DNA of 16,834 bases, from the NCBI GenBank assembly GCA_947632275.1, contig CANROR010000020.1, positions 1 to 16,834 of the forward strand, given 5' to 3'. The stretch comes from an uncultured Bacilli bacterium. Lineage in GTDB: Bacteria; Bacillota_I; Bacilli_A; RF39; UBA660. A program made the position numbers and the translations under genes. The notes below the pieces were generated by a model. The model was not told the origin of the DNA and made no database searches. It worked only from the letters and a program-made list of their open reading frames with translations. This document shows, in pieces, positions 16,288-16,834 of this stretch (its first letter is position 1; every line of letters begins with the position of its first letter).

Positions 16288-16387
16288 CAAGAAAACAAAA
16301 TACATTTGGTCTATTAATTCATTAATGGATCAAACCCGTGTTAGCGCCAAGCACTACTAAAAAAGTAACCTTTAAGGTTGCTTTTTT
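16288..16387 (+). ncRNA. Candidate structured small RNA of about 100 nt
   Basis: This stretch has no open reading frame but forms ordered hairpins. After an A-rich leader, 16305-16317 pairs with 16322-16334 in a 13-bp stem capped by UUCA, including wobbles G309-U330 and U312-G327 (last three digits). A second stem pairs GUGUU (16338-16342) with AGCAC (16350-16354) around a seven-base loop, with wobble U341-G351. The RNA ends in an intrinsic terminator. All G-U wobbles are pairs only if the plus strand is transcribed; on the minus strand they become A/C mismatches. A promoter lies just upstream. It sits between the divergent amidase gene and a DUF3800 remnant. Its function is unknown; structured RNAs near DUF3800 genes have been reported elsewhere, but I cannot test a match. 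Confidence 0.5.
16359..16387 (+). terminator. Terminator of the small RNA, possibly bidirectional
   Basis: AAAAAAGTAACC (16359-16370) pairs with GGTTGCTTTTTT (16376-16387) around a five-base loop, with one U-G wobble when read on the plus strand and a six-U tail. On the minus strand the same position is an A/C mismatch, but it may still end the DUF3800 remnant transcript. Confidence 0.8.
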
Positions 16388-16395
16388 AATGCATT

Positions 16396-16647
16396 TTAAA
16401 ATCTTTTCTTATTTAATTCTTTTAATACTCTTCTTATTTCTTCTACTGAGAAAAAATATTTTTCGCCTTTTGTAAATGTCATTTTATTTTTATATTTATA
16501 ATCGTATTTATCAATATAAGTTAGCATATCAGGCATAATATCATCATTTTGTTCATGAAAAGTAAATGAAATACCATAAAGTTCTGATGCACCTTTACCA
16601 AAGCCGAATTCTCCAGTTTCATCTACAAATATATTTAGTCTTTGCAT
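16396..16647 (-). pseudogene. DUF3800 gene remnant with apparent internal deletion
   Basis: The reading frame encodes 83 residues from this ATG. The first part, LNIFVDETGEFGFG followed by YGISFTFHE, is the usual start of DUF3800 proteins, whose first conserved Asp lies in a DESG-like motif (here DETG). The remainder, DMLTYIDKYDYKYKNK, GEKYFF and LKELNKKRF, resembles the C-terminal tail of the family. The central roughly 130-150 residues of a normal (about 200-250) protein are missing, joined near 16530-16545, still in frame. DUF3800 is predicted to have an RNase H-like fold, so the conserved residues of the missing core would be lost. The ATG at 16647 has AAGAG six bases upstream; an earlier in-frame ATG at 16671 has no clear site. 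It could also be a real short protein. Family homology is from memory of the motifs. Confidence 0.6.
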
Positions 16648-16735
16648 CATCTTCTCTTGATAAAGATGCATCTATTTCTAAATCTTTTTTGGCGCTCTTT
16701 CATCCATATTTTTAATAAATAAAATAATATTACAA

Positions 16736-16834
16736 TTAAGATATTTTCATATCTTTAGATTGATTATTTTTTATAAAATATTCATTTATTTTTTCCAGTT
16801 CTATAATTCCAATTTTACTTGATAAAAGTTCTTT
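16736..16834 (-). CDS. C-terminal end of an unidentified gene entering from the right edge
   Basis: On the minus strand an open frame runs from the right edge to TAA at 16736-16738, giving the last 32 residues of a protein. It starts KELLSSKIG and ends SKDMKIS, with a Lys/Glu/Ile-rich, helical look and codon use like the neighbours. Nothing identifies the family. It reads toward the DUF3800 remnant, about 90 bases upstream of it. The gap (16648-16735) holds no strong promoter that I can see. Confidence 0.5.
   Translation of the reverse strand, partial: KELLSSKIGIIELEKINEYFIKNNQSKDMKIS

Noticed and set aside
16327..16337. T-loop-like GGGTTTGATCC on the minus strand, suggesting a tRNA or tmRNA
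   Set aside because: The flanks do not form a T-arm stem and there is no cloverleaf or CCA end; the bases are better explained by the plus-strand hairpin.

Overview
The window is AT-rich DNA from a Gram-positive-type bacterium that uses TGA as a stop: the genes ending at 4996 and 14454 stop with TGA, so this is not the Mycoplasma code. Proteins are rich in Lys, Asn and Ile. Shine-Dalgarno sites are strong, promoters are sigma-A-like, and intrinsic terminators are compact. Peptidoglycan genes (a FemABX-type transferase and a CwlD-like amidase), a membrane-anchored HtrA and a secreted protein with an N-terminal 'SYAYF' segment all fit a walled, low-GC Bacillota lineage. My best guess is a small-genome gut Bacilli group (RF39/Erysipelotrichales-like), but the lineage is inference.

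Layout. (1) 1-4568, minus strand: an enolase gene with its own promoter runs, 8 bases later, into a 905-residue surface protein (TM anchor, eight-stranded barrel-like region with a near-GH18 signature, three beta domains). A small helical protein with an internal repeat follows. A separate promoter at 23-51 fires out of the left edge. (2) 4679-7269, plus strand: a two-gene operon of unknown function whose 758-residue product carries a distinctive H-C-C...GG domain. (3) 7333-7917, minus: a DUF308/HdeD-like six-TM protein, convergent with region 2 across a shared terminator. (4) 8052-9287, plus: a FemABX family transferase. (5) 9304-13246, minus: the two subunits of a heterodimeric ABC exporter with one degenerate ATP site. 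(6) 13328-15386, minus: an Abi_2 (HEPN, Rx4H) gene coupled to an HtrA protease gene. (7) 15513-16163, minus: a secreted N-acetylmuramoyl-L-alanine amidase whose promoter predicts a leaderless mRNA. (8) 16164-16834: a candidate plus-strand structured small RNA, a DUF3800 gene that looks internally deleted, and the tail of an unidentified gene at the right edge.

How the genes relate. The FemABX protein, amidase, HtrA and secreted GH18-like protein all act at the cell envelope. The ABC pair is a classic exporter. The most unusual material is at the right end, where a likely structured RNA sits beside a DUF3800 remnant, close to an Abi_2/HEPN gene. Both protein families are known to have neighbouring structured RNAs in other bacteria. 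The uncharacterised 105/758-residue operon and the enolase-linked barrel protein are the other points worth a second look. I saw no rRNA, tRNA, CRISPR array, insertion sequence or origin.
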